Shown one piece after another: positions 33,069 to 45,312 of a stretch of 64,000 nt of DNA. The notes beneath the pieces were generated by a model. It searched no databases and was not told where the DNA came from. It saw only the letters and a list, made by a program, of their open reading frames with translations. The position numbers and the translations under genes were made by a program. The DNA comes from Gigaspora margarita (Eukaryota > Glomeromycota > Glomeromycetes > Diversisporales > Gigasporaceae): NCBI GenBank assembly GCA_009809945.1, contig WTPW01002257.1:1-64000 (forward strand), given 5' to 3'. The stretch's first letter is position 1. Each line of letters starts with the position of its first letter.

Positions 33069-33863
33069 TACCGTATGTTTCCGAAAATAAGCTACCTTTT
33101 TTTGCCGATTTTTAATACAATAAATCCGGGGGTAGCTTATTTTTGGGTTATTTACTATTTTAATTAATTTAATGCATAATAAAGAATAGCTTATTTTCGG
33201 ATACAAAACTCTAAAAAGTAAAATTAATAATAACAAATAAACAAATATGTTGTATTACCATATATTTCCGAAAATAAATTGTCCGATTTTGAAAATAAAT
33301 TGTCCGATTTTTGAACACAAAAAATCAGGGCAGCTTATTTTAGTCAATCGATTATAATCGCTACATAGTAAAGTTATAATTTTACTATGTAAATCGATTA
33401 TGGTCGCTTAAATAAACTTATTCTAAAGGTCAAAACACGTATATCCTAAAATTTTCATATAAATCAGAGAACTTTTTATTATTTGACTTTTAATTTTTAC
33501 GCTCAACGAATATGTTTTTTAAAAAAAATTAAAATTTTCCGTTGAGCGTAAAAATTAAAAGTCAACTAATAAAAAGTTATCCAATTTATATGAAAATTTC
33601 AGGACATACGTATTTTGATATTGCAAATAAGTTTACTTAAGCGCTTATAATCGATTTACATTGTAAAATTATGACTTTACTATGTAGCGAATATAATCGA
33701 TTGTGAGAGTAGCTTATTTTCGGAACTAAAAATTTTGTTAATTATGTTTTGGTGTGACAAAGGGGTAGCTTATTTTCGGGTCAAAGGCGTTTTTACGTTT
33801 TTGGATCAAAACAGGGGGGGTAGCTTATTTTTGGATGTAGCTTATTTTCGGAAACATACGGTA
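33069..33863. mobile_element. Foldback DNA transposon, reference copy with perfect 27-bp TIR
   Basis: The 27 bases at 33069-33095 (TACCGTATGTTTCCGAAAAT...) are exactly complementary to 33837-33863. A second, shorter start, TACCATATATTTCCGAAAAT, lies at 33256. An inner foldback of about 170-base arms follows (33355-33530 with 33535-33710; ATTTTTACGCTCAACG pairs with CGTTGAGCGTAAAAAT). Near the right end GGTAGCTTATTTTCGG is repeated. It is nested, lacks an open frame, and is the best-preserved of at least five copies. Confidence 0.8.
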
Positions 33864-35640
33864 GCTGTCTGTTCGTGACTCTAAATACTGTAACTGCAAT
33901 ACTGTAATACAATAACAGTAGAGTCTAATTTATGTAACACAACGATCTCTTATGTTGGCTAATCGAAAAATTACTTATCGTTATTATCGCTTAGATAAAG
34001 GCGCTTATTTAATTAAAAATGAGATAACCGGTAAATTATTTCTAGATCACACAATAGTTAAACCTTCTTAGAAGTTAGGAAATTTCTCTAATAAAGTTGA
34101 TAAGTCATATATTAAAATATATATTTTATATAGAAAATATGTTTAATATTAATATTTAAAATTTTATTAAAATTTTAAAAATATTTTTTAAAAACGCAGG
34201 CAAATTTGCCTGCGTTACAATTTAAGGGATAGGATTTAAGTAGGTTCGTTGGAACTAGAATCGAGTTCACTCGAACCTGATTTGGGTTTAATAACCAAGA
34301 TCGTAATTAGTTTGATTAAGTTCATGTGGAGTCAAATGAACCAAAATCTAGTTCGGTGAACCTGTGTCAAAAAAATATAAATATAATCGAATAATTTACC
34401 GGCTAGATTTTTAACTGGTCGATTAAAGACAAATATTAGATTGGTAAACTAAGGGATTCGATTTGGTTAACCTTTCTGGAATCTGGAATCATTCTTGAAT
34501 GTTTTCTATTAAAAATCTACAATTATTAAGCTAACCTTAAATTGAAAAATGCGCCTTCAAAAGATTACATCATTCACAGCAAAAAAAAAATGTTTTATAT
34601 ACATTAGTTTAGACTCGTAATTGCATTAAATAAAAGGTGAGAACAAGTTCTCGCGCGTCTTAATTCAATAATTAACTGTTTAGCATTATCATCATAATAA
34701 TATTTGATGAATTTTTATTCAAAAAAAGCGCATTCGGTTCCAAAATATGAAAATGAAACAAATCTGAAGAAAATTTTTATATATAATAAATATATCTAAT
34801 AATTTGGTAAATGTCAAACAAAAAATCCTTGCAAAAAAATATAATTAATGATATTAAAATTTGAAATACTGTATATGAATAAAAAACCCCAATTAATATT
34901 ATTAAAGTTGTGAGTCCACCCTATTTTATTATAATACCAATGCATTAGTTCTAGTCTTTCTAGTAGTACCCAATCGTTCATCACAAAAAATTGGTCAACT
35001 GTTTTTATCAGTATTTTGACAAATACCAGGCATACCCAGTTTTCTCATTATATAAAAATTTATTTGATATTTGAATTTATGTAAGTTAGCCAATCACATA
35101 AATTCATTGAGATTCGTAAGTTTTGATCTTTAAGGAATTAGCAGAGTAAGATTGTAAATAAAACTTAATAGTCTTCTAAAGTAGAGATCTAAGTGTATAG
35201 CGAAAAAACTTGGTTCGAGACCGCCCTTGAGCAAAATGACAAAATAAACATGCCAACTAGTACAACAAATTTATTTTTTTTTAGAGAATGCAATTATATC
35301 TTTCTCTAATACTAAATTAGTCATTTTAGAATTTTGTGATTTTTTATAATTCTATATCATATAAAATATCGCATGTAGATATAGACTAATATTTCTATCA
35401 TATTTGCTATTGGAGAGAAGGAAGTAAGAATACTTTCTTTCCTTTTAAGGATGTAAACAAATGTTTTCTGTATTAAAGATTGGAAATGTAAATATGAACG
35501 CGTTTCTAAAGCTTATCAATGACTGATCATTAATTTGTTAGAATTTATTTGCTACTGTATTATTATGTCAAAAATCAAAGCAAGCTCTGCCATTATTATA
35601 TTTTATTTAAAGAAATTATTTATGAAAATAATTATTCATA
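33864..35640. other. Intergenic DNA with one palindrome copy and a GAACC word island
   Basis: ACGCAGGCAAATTTGCCTGCG lies at about 34195. The stretch at 34230-34380 repeats GTTCGAGTGAACC-like words in both orientations. No gene is recognised. Confidence 0.4.
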
Positions 35641-35646
35641 AAAAAT

Positions 35647-37388
35647 CTATTGGCCTTTTTTTTCAAACAAATAATGAGTAATACACCATTCATTACCATT
35701 ATTAAATTTAAATAATTTAGCAACAGCTAAATAAAAGGTATGCCATCAGTGAAACCAAGTAACGGCATCTTCATCTATTTTATTATTATAAAAAACGGTT
35801 AAATTAAAATTCTGAGAAATTGAAATCTAATCGAATTCTGTAATGAAACGTACCATAGGTTGTTTTTAAATGGTTTATTGCTTGAATTTTGTTCTTATCC
35901 ATCATTTTTAACCATGCTTCAGAAGTTTTACTATAATGAATACCATTAATAGTCCATTGATCAACAACACATAAATTTGTTTGAAAGTAAGAAAATAAAT
36001 CTGCTGATGGCATCGTTCCACCTAAATAAAAATAATAAATGAAATTAGGATGATAAATTAATAAAGAAAAAAGATTGCTTAATATGATTACTCAATATTT
36101 ATCATGTGCAGAGACTGTTTAATGACTACTCAATATTAATTACGTACCAGTAAAAAAATATTTTGCCATCCAACCATCGTCAATAACAAAATCGTAAGAT
36201 TGCTCGTGATGACAAAAGATATGAACAAATAATAACCCTTGAGGTTTTAACCAATTTGAAATTTTTGAGAATAAAAATTCGTAATTTTTCATGTGTTCAA
36301 ACATTTCAATGGATAATATACGATCAAATCTATAAAATGTTGAAGAATTATAAGTAAAATTAAAATGTTTAAGCATTAGCTGTTAGGGCAAAAAAAGAAT
36401 AAATTTACTTTGATTCATCATTAAAGTCAAATTCTTTTACATCTGCAGTAATGACATTTAATTTTTAAACTCTTTTTGTTGAGCAATACCATTAATGTAT
36501 TCACGTTGAGTACTAGAATTTGATAAAGCTGTAATATTTGCATTTGGATATTTTTTTTACATAAGAAAAAATAAAAATTAGAAGATATAAAGTACTTTAC
36601 GCATATGCGAATACAAAATTTAAAATTAAATATACCTCATACAAATATAAACATAAACTATCCCAACCACAACCTAAGTCCAAAATATTCATTCCATCTT
36701 GTAAGCGAGCTTTAACACAATAAGATTCTAACATACATTCTTCAGCTTCGTCTAATGTTTCATTTCCTAGTTATCATTTAAAAAAAAGAGGGTCACATGT
36801 TACAAACATTCATGAAGTAATCATTCTTAAAACTTTTTTAACATCACCAATCTAGGGTTTAGATATATTTTTGCTTTAATTTTATATAACACATAATTTT
36901 GAAATTTGATTTAATGAGATGGCGAAATTTTTAAGTTGGTGACGTTAAAGTAGTTAGGTTACAAAGTATTTTCATGATCATTACCATTTGGAAAGAGACA
37001 ACATGAATATTTCATTCATTGATCCAAGCATGTTTGCATAAATTCTGTAGAGACCTTTAATAAAATATTGTTTTTAATAACAGATAAAATGTCAATGTTA
37101 TTTATGCTTCAATTTTATAAAGAAAAGATTACATACTTCATAATGTTGTTCGTTAGCTTTATTTGTGTACTCAGCGATAGGTCTTTCTTTTAATTGATTA
37201 ACGTAAATTGATTTTCTTTGTTGATTCTTTTGTTCATCGCCAAAATTAATTTCTTTCAATCTAACTTGTAGTAAAATTTTCATACCAAGACACATAATAA
37301 AATTGGGAATGAAACCAAGATCCAAAAATAATTCATACCAGATAGGTTTATGGTTATTTGAAGCTTGGATTACATTAGTTTCCGTCAT
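35647..37388 (-). pseudogene. Cyclopropane-fatty-acid-synthase-like SAM methyltransferase, decayed
   Basis: On the minus strand, exons run from ATG at 37388 (MTETNVIQASNNHKPIWYEL). Next comes MKYSCCLFPNG, then GNETLDEAEECMLE with the SAM-binding motif ILDLGCGWDS (about 36640-36768). Later exons contain FDRILSIEMFEHMKNYE, GLLFVHIFCH, GGTMPSADLFSYFQ and a C-terminus EWCITHYLFEKKGQ. This is the order in CFA synthase and coclaurine N-methyltransferase-like enzymes, which methylate lipids or amines from S-adenosylmethionine. Lesions are an in-frame TGA at 37016-37018 (before MKYSCC, where Trp is expected), a TGA at 35746-35748 (WFH-stop-WH), a missing base near 36461, and a degraded 3' splice site before the KYPNANITAL exon. 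It is probably non-functional. Confidence 0.78.
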
Positions 37389-37439
37389 TGCTGTTTTTTT
37401 TTTTTTTTTCCTGATTTTAAGATAAAAATGTAATGTCAA

Positions 37440-39300
37440 TTTATATTAAATATAAACATTATTTTTGTCACAAAATAATTTATTGATTGACTGGTTCCTG
37501 TTTCATCAATGCATTTACTCAGAATTGGGCGTAAACTTTTTAGTTACTTAATATGTACATAAAATATCATAATATATTTGTATATACGCACTTTGATGAT
37601 CATCAATTTACCCAATCTATCTGCTCATTGATTTTTTCGAATTAGAGGTGCAGGAGGTGCAAGAGGAACTGAAACACTGGATCATCAATTTACCCAATTT
37701 ATCAGTCTAAACCCGTCTAATTATTTTTAGTTAATCATTATATAATAATTTGATTTTTTGCTCCGAATTAGAGGTGCAGAAGAAACTGAAACATTGGGAT
37801 TATCATTTTACGTTTTGTTACAACTGTTATAATTTTAATAATTTACATGTAACTATTGTATTTTTTTTCATTACTAGTGAATGAGATAAATGCTACTAAA
37901 AGAAAATCAAACTCTAGGTCTAATAGATGAATTTAGAATCTAATGATAGAATTAAATGATCTTTGCACTATTCTATTCATCTTAACGAGATGAATTGTTA
38001 CAATTAAATGATCTTTGTAATATTTTATTCATAACGAAATGCTGGATCACGAGATATCTCAAATTCTTCAATATACACTTTTTAGTTATCCCAAAACAAC
38101 TCGTCATATGTATTATTATTTTTATATTAACAAAAAAAAACAAAAACTTAATAATAATTATTTTATCAAAATATTCCTTTTACTTTATGTTATTATTCAG
38201 AATTGTTCTAAATTAATTCAAAAATTTGAGAATTTACATATAGTATATAACTATTAGGTCTTGTATTGGTTTTGTCGTGTCTAACTATTCAAAAAGCCTA
38301 AAGTCCAAAACCGAAACCTTTTATACTGTTCTTATGAACCAATATAAATTTTATATATAATAAATTAGATCTAAATATTAAAACTATAATATATATCAAG
38401 TAATAAAATTTTTCAAACAACTTTCGTTGAATTCAAGGCGGAGCTCGTTGGGCCAGTCAAAATTTTTATTTTCGTAAATAATTTCTTATATACTGTATAC
38501 TACCATTTACTTATCTGTTATTCTAAAATTAGCACATAATTGGTGATCAACTCACAACCGAATATTGTATAATATTTGGTTACTTGACAACAAATACAGT
38601 TTATTCCACCTTATTTACAATTTCTTCATATGCTTATTTGTTATTTTCAATGCAGAATACTTTATATTTGAATTAGTTTTTCTTAATTCTGCATAACACA
38701 CATTCGCAAATGCTACGTTATCAAATTGGTTTATATTTTTACAGCAAAATTGGTTGATCTAACGACAATGACTAGAATTACTTTGTGAAATATGCTGTAA
38801 ATAAAATAAACTGCCTATGAAATATGAATTTCATTGTCCGTATTTCAGCGAATTATTTGTCTACGAAATAAGAGGTACTGTCATTCAGGATTGTTATTGG
38901 ACCGGTTCAAACCATAATTTAGCATTGGACTTGGACTGGACCAAATTCATTAGTCTATTTAGTCCAATTGGGTCTAGTCATATTACATCTTTTGCTATAG
39001 TAAATATGTATATAATATTTATTAAACTAAATTTTGAAATAGCAAATATTTATGTACTGAATACATTTGACAAAATTTAATAAAGCTTTGTTGTACTGAG
39101 TTTAGAATTCTCTAAACTATATAATACATATATACTAAAGTTTTATTAAATCTGTAAATTGTAATTTTTTTTTATTTAATCTATGTTATATTTCAGAACA
39201 ATGCTAGCCTAATATTATTTAAAGACAATGAAAATTATTAACCAGTATAGTAAATAATATAAAATATATAAAAAACATAAGCTTATTACTCATTTTCAAA
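37440..39300. other. Intergenic DNA, no gene recognised
   Basis: At about 37635-37810 the phrase GAATTAGAGGTGCAGGAGG and following bases occur twice, roughly 120 bp apart. At 38890-38990 there is a small GGACTTGGACTGGACC word island. Open frames are A+T-rich, with no motif. Confidence 0.4.
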
Positions 39301-39319
39301 TTGATAAAATAAAACAGTG

Positions 39320-39880
39320 CTTCTAAGTCTTCTACAAGCAATTCGGCTTATTTCTATTTAGCAGTTGGATCATGTATAGGATGAGTAGAACTTTTAACAA
39401 ATTTGGTAAATTCAGAATCAATACCTATATTAAAATACTGTTGAATAGTTAACTCAGATTAATATTCATATTTTAATGATTCGATCTAACCATCTATAAT
39501 TTTTTGCCAATTATCTAATAAATCTTGAGTTTCTTTAGTATTTGATTCGTCATAAAACATATATATTTTCATGTAAATTTTCATTTTCATTAGATGGAAT
39601 TACTATATTTGTCAAATATCTTTTTTAATTGCTTTTGCTTCAGCTATTCAATGAGCATATATATAATAACCATGAATTTGTTTTTAATACTTTATTTGGA
39701 TCTAAATGATTTCAAAATTTTGAATGAATCCAACCCATAGTAGAGAATAATCGCTCACATAATGTTGAGTGATACAAATACCAAATCTAATTTTTGTTAT
39801 AGTGCCTAGTTCACATTCTTTCATTGATGCAAATGATCAAAATTGAGAAATATTACTTATATTTAGAAATTAGTTAACAG
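39320..39880 (-). pseudogene. hAT transposase C-terminal remnant
   Basis: On the minus strand a frame gives CERLFSTMGWIHSKF, a TGA (39712-39714), then NHLDPNKVLK. This matches the hAT C-terminal dimerisation motif (ERLFS..G...RN.L...KV). Further downstream come DESNTKETQDLLDNWQKIID and HPIHDPTAK with several TAG and TAA stops. It is an old fragment; the N-terminal part is not recognisable. Confidence 0.6.
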
Positions 39881-41290
39881 TATAATCATCAAATGGATAT
39901 TTTTTTTAACAATAATTTTCAAGTTCAATTAATATTTTTTACTGGTACCTGTTTAAACCATGCTTGATAGTAGTAAATAATTTATTTTTCAAAGTCAATA
40001 TATAAAAGTTCTAAAATTGTTAAAACAAAAGTTTGAATTATAATATTGAGAATTAAAAAGAAAAGAAAGTAAAATTAAAGGTTGTTCCCAATTTTTTTAT
40101 CTTTTTTCTAAATGTATTAACATTTTTAACCATATTTAATATTCTTATAATTTTTCAAAATTTAACCAAATATTAAACTATACAAAACTTCATATAGTTA
40201 TACAGTATTAGATTGAAGCTTATCTATGCAATTGCAATAAGGTTCTAATAAATAAAATTTAAATATTATTTCACTAGTTTTTATCTTTTATTTGTTGACA
40301 AAAGTTATATAAAATTTTATTATTACAATTATTGTTGTTTTGTTAAATTTCTTGTTCATTAATAGCTTTAAATTTAGTAACTAAAATTTGTAATGTAGAT
40401 TTACTTTTTAAAAGACTTTTAAAACAAAAAATAACTATTCCAGCATGTAATGGTAGGTTTACTAAAGAATTCTAATGTTCATAAAGACTTTTTTGCTTAT
40501 TATACAATTTCCTTTTATGTCAAAAACCTTTGAAGTATCTTATTTGAAAATGACAATCGACGAAATCAATCTCAAAAATTGATTGGTTGGCATTCACGTT
40601 ATTATCTATATAAACTCAATTTTATTGAATATAGATTGAATTCATTTAATAATCTAAACTTAATTCGTTTCAAGGCACGTTTGAACCCAATCATTGCTTA
40701 GATGTTTTTTTTTTTTTACATATTTAATATAAAATATTGATCACAGTTCCGAAATAAAATATGATTTTGATTTTGATTATACAAACTAATTAGTTTGCTG
40801 CCACTATTAAGTATTTTTAGTTCTGTTAAAATTTGATAATCTTCTCGCCATTTTTTAATTAATTAAAAACTTCAGAGTTCTTCTGCTGACCGCTTTTCTG
40901 ATCTTTATTCCAACATTGTTTCATCAGGTTCACATAATATTGTGAAGCTTCGTTGTTAATGGGCGGTCAAAAATCATTACATATTATTTGTACGCATTAT
41001 TTGATATTCATTTGACTTATAATTACATAATACAGCTTTACCGTATCGTAATATTATTGTCTGCTTCGAATTCAATAAATATATATATTACATTACAGTA
41101 TTACGTAAAACAAATATATCAATACCAATAAGATTAAGTTATGAATATAATTATCATTTAGCTTGTAACACTTTATAGTACAGAATAAAACTACGTATAC
41201 ATAAATAGTACATTGTGTTCGTTAATATTTCTACGCATAAATTACTTTTGTTCATTAACAAAAGATCTGAATTGAATTTTAACCTACAGC
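39881..41290. other. AT-rich DNA, possibly more of the hAT remnant
   Basis: No motif can be named. The minus strand near 40860-40960 looks weakly coding-like, with stops. The rest is A+T-rich. Confidence 0.3.
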
Positions 41291-41291
41291 A

Positions 41292-42754
41292 ATGGGAGAT
41301 ATNGAATTNGTTTTACCGACTGCATGGNATATTGAANANAAATCNCCATTTATTGACATAGATTCAAGTGGACTTAAAGTGAGTTATACAGGTAAATATG
41401 AAAATGAGAAATCTCGCTGAAACATATTTAATATGTTACTATAATCATCGGCATTTAAAAGAATATCATCATAGCTATTTAATTTATTAATAACCTTTTA
41501 ATCAAAGATCCTGATGACTATAATGCTGTAATCGTTCAAGCAAACAATCTAATCCCTTCAGAGTGCAGAATATTTTACTTTGAAATTAAAATTATAAACA
41601 AAGAAAAAAATGTGTAATATTAATAATAATAATTTTGTACAATAAACATCACCTTTGTTTTGGTGATTTTTTATAATCTTTTAATTCTATTTTCTTAATA
41701 GAATGATTGGAATCGGATATTGTACAAAACGAAGCGATAAAAAAATAGACGATTCAAATTATATAAATAATATGCTCATGCCTGGTAATACAGTAGCAAA
41801 TTTTTATTTTATTTTTTTTATTATTATAGATTAACAACTATATCTTATCTTTTAAGGAAAATGAATCATGGGAGTGTGGTTACCATGGTAACGACGGATA
41901 TTCTTTTTGTTCGGGAAGTGGCGAGCCATATGATTTACTACGTGATGAATATACCGCTGGATATACTACTGGTGATATAATTGGATGCTATCTAAATTTT
42001 AGAAGTAACATAGTATTTTATACTAAAAATGGAATCAACTTAGGTAATCAATATTTAGAATTAAAGGTTATTTAAAATGAATAGAAAGAAATTTAAATAA
42101 TTATAAAATATTTTAAGGAATTGCGTGTCATCTATATAGCAATTTCAAAGGCATTCTATACCCTTGTGTTGGATTTAGATCGCAAGGCGAATCAATAAAA
42201 GTGAACTTCGCAACGAAAATTTTAAATATTCTGGTAAATTAATTCAAAAAGTCTTATTTTTTTTGGTCTATTTAGAATTTAACCTTGTCTATATGTATAT
42301 TCAATTAATAGCAATGACTAATGAAGACATTGGTAAACGCCAATGGCACCACTCCTTAGTGACACTACTAAAGAGTTTCAAAAAATCAAATAATGCATTA
42401 ACATTTGAATATCAAAAAAAGGTTTACTTTATTATGGGTGGATATGAAAATATGCTTGTTAATTTAATAGATGAGTTAACAAAATCACTAGAAAAAGAAC
42501 GAAATAATGCATTTGAATTAATTTATTGAGGAAAATTATTTTTTATTATGGGCAAATATGATGAAGCATTTGAAGATTTAACTAGATTGCTAGAAATTGA
42601 ACCAGATAATACAATAGCATTAAAATATCGAGTCGAAATTAATTATATGATGAAAAGGTATAATGAGTCAATCGCTGACCTAGAGAAATTATTAAGAATT
42701 AAACCAAATGACGTATGGGCAAAGAAGGTTAACGAATTAGTTAAGGGGTTGTAA
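41292..42754 (+). pseudogene. SPRY-TPR protein gene with in-frame TGA
   Basis: The ATG at 41292 opens GDIEF/LVLPTAW (several N bases here). Exons then give [51 protein letters not shown] with [20 protein letters not shown], and GIACHLYSNFKGILYPCVGF. This is a complete SPRY domain of the RanBPM type. A TPR part follows (YFIMGGYENML; then FFIMGKYDEAFEDLTRLLEI and RYNESIADLEKLLRIKPND). The two TPR parts are in the same frame but separated by TGA at 42527-42529, where family repeats usually have Arg. SPRY-TPR proteins are scaffolds and are, to my knowledge, expanded in this lineage. A sequencing error, given the nearby Ns, is an alternative. Confidence 0.7.
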
Positions 42755-42799
42755 GTATGATATAAATTTTAGTAACTTAAAAGAGCTTAAAAGTAAATA

Positions 42800-43320
42800 A
42801 TAATTTGACCACCACTTATTTCAATCAAAGTCTGTAAGTACAGTAACAGAACTTTTATATTCAATCATTATAACTAACATAACCATATCTAAATCACTTG
42901 TATCACCACAATAGTCTGTAAGAATTTTTTACAGTAAATCACTATAGAAATCACAATCATTCCAATACAAAACTAACATAACCACTTGTATCACCACAAT
43001 AGTCGGTAAGAATTTTTTACAGTAAATCACTATAGAAAACACGTTCATTCCCCATATCTAAATCACTTGTATCACCACAATAGTCTGTAAGAATTTTTTA
43101 CAGTAAATCACTATAGAAAAAACGTTCATTTCAATACAAAACTAACATAACCATATCTAAATCACTTGTATCACCATAGTCCGTAAGTACAGTAAACCAG
43201 AATTTTTTACAGTAAATCACTATAGAAAACACATTCATTCCAATACAAAACTAACATAACCATATCTAAATCACTTGTATCACCATAGCGCGTAAGTACA
43301 GTAAACTAGGTTAACAGGAA
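42800..43320 (+). repeat. ~90-bp tandem repeat array, five units
   Basis: Units contain CACTTGTATCACCACAATAG, GTAAGAATTTTTTACAGTAA and ATCACTATAGAAAACAC. The motif CACTTGTATC starts near 42895, 42983, 43074, 43163 and 43272, giving spacings of about 88-109. It directly follows the SPRY-TPR gene. Confidence 0.8.
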
Positions 43321-43326
43321 CTCATA

Positions 43327-43566
43327 CAGGGGAGTCCCCAAAATTCCGGGTCGGGATACGTCGGAGTGCATCGGAATCATGGTCGGCTGGATCGGAATTG
43401 ATCAATTTTTGCCCCAAGATCATAAAAAATTTTACTAATAAATCATATCCATTCATTAAGTAAAAAATGCCCAGCTGATAATTTTGCTATAGAACCTGCT
43501 AACAAGTAGGGCTAAACTCCGACCTAGATCCGACGCACCCGACCCGGAAATTTGGGGACAGCCCTG
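43327..43566. mobile_element. CAGGGGAGTCCCC MITE
   Basis: CAGGGGAGTCCCCAAAATTC and the following CGGGTCGGG pair with CCCGACCCGGAAATTTGGGG-ACAGCCCTG at the right end. The interior is GC-rich near the ends and A+T-rich in the centre. No clear target duplication is seen. Confidence 0.7.
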
Positions 43567-43579
43567 TAAAAATCGTTAA

Positions 43580-43740
43580 CAGGGGCATGAACCTTGAACT
43601 GAACTTTTTTAAGTTGAAGTTCAGTTCATGTTCAAAAATTTTAGGTTCAGGTTCAAAAATTTTTTCAAGTTCAGGTTCAGGTTCATTAAACCTGAACCTG
43701 AACTTTTATTGAACTGAACTGAACCTAGAGACCCTAATGC
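43580..43740. repeat. GGTTCA/TGAACC word island
   Basis: Almost entirely GGTTCA and TGAACC words, opening with AGGGGCATGAACCTTGAACT and closing with the inverted CTAGAGACCCTA. It belongs to the same class as the islands at 595 and 2678. Confidence 0.6.
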
Positions 43741-45312
43741 TCTCCCAAACAACATTTATTATGCGCACAAGAGGTACGAAATCGATTTATTCTTAAAGAA
43801 ATGCCAGATTCCGAAAAAGGCGAATTTAATAGTATGATTTTTTACTGCGGATCACGAATTAAATTTTTTTTTTTTTTTGATCATGAAATAGTAATAATAA
43901 TAGTATAAAATTTTTTAGCGCTTTGTAAGATCTGCCTTTTTAAGTATCTGATTTCAGTATTTTTTAGTACTTAATTTTTTAGTAAGGTAATTTTTTTTAA
44001 TATTTAAAGAACATAAGTTCGTATGAGTGGGCGGTATTCTGTAACGAGTAAAACCTTTAATCTATTTAATATTTAAATTTAAAATATTTAATCTACATCT
44101 AAATCCAATAAAATACGTATTGGAAATAGAATATTAAAAAAAAAGCATTTTTTTTCTAATTTGTTCACGAAAATTACTATTTACATTTCTACTATTCGTA
44201 CGGTATTACCGTTTTACGTACCCAAAGCATTCCCAATTGGGAAAAAAGAACAAACGAAATACAGTATAATAAATAAGTTTAAATTAAACCACTTGATATA
44301 TATATACTGTATATAAATTAGCATAAAAGTCAAGACCTAAATGACCTAAATTCGCCAGCATTAACCATTGATGCATCAAAAACGTAATCTTACACTTTTT
44401 GACTTAGCACAAAGATGTTTAACGCTCCGCCACTGAAATCAAATCAGGCAATACCCACACCACTCAATATTACAGTAAATACTATCGCTTCTTTAATATA
44501 AATTAAAATAGGATCCAAAAATTGATGCTCGCTATAAAAGAAAGCGAGCATCGTATCGGTTAATAAGGCTGTCGGCAGGTGCAATCTCGGATGGTACCTC
44601 ATTGATTACCCCATGCCCACCGATAAGGACGGCGGGGAAATATAACTTTTGTAGGTTGAAAAATATTTATATGATTATACACATTATGGGATTTTTTTGG
44701 TCAAGTCATATGACTTATTATATTTTACTTGGTCAATCATTATAGATTAAAAACATCAGTTAATTGTTCTATTTTACTTATTTAAATAGTTTTTTTTTTT
44801 TTTTTAATAATATGTAGTCGAATCAAATGTGACTCAAGATTAATGCTTCCCCTAGATATCAGATATACCAAATAAAAATCGGCTTACTAATGTGCTGTTT
44901 TCACTATTAATACTATAATTTTAGTATCATATTAAATTTTTGGTTGAATAATTCACTTATTTAGTATTTCTTTCGCTTCTCATTCGAGAACATTGTATAT
45001 TATCTGAACTCGACATACTATCATTATTAAATGATATACAGATTTCCCTCGTCTCTTGCGCAATAATCAGCTCCTCGAAAGGCAAACCCTCCGTAAATCA
45101 ATGGTGACTCATTAATGCTTAGAATAAATAAAAATCTTTCAACAAATTCGTGCATTCGTTTGAACCGAAATTTTTAAAGTATGATCCGGAACTCCACATT
45201 TGGTAGTTACACGTGCAATCACGGAATAGATATCATATGCTCTGTAATCTATATAAATGACAGATTTTTTTTTCGGGAAGTAATGGCAATATTCATAAAA
45301 CATTAATCAAGA
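43741..45312. other. Upstream region of the phosphoserine aminotransferase gene
   Basis: It holds A+T-rich DNA, then a strong hairpin at 44522-44551 (GATGCTCGCT; AGCGAGCATC). A GC-richer patch follows to about 44640 (GGCTGTCGGCAGGTG; CCCACCGATAAGGACGG). No promoter element is certain. Confidence 0.4.

Noticed and set aside
20097-42529. A nuclear code in which TGA means Arg or Trp
   Set aside because: The intact genes in the window end normally and have no internal TGA; the affected genes also carry frameshifts or other stops.
42800-43320. CRISPR-like array
   Set aside because: The whole 90-bp unit is conserved, including the would-be spacers; it is an ordinary tandem repeat.
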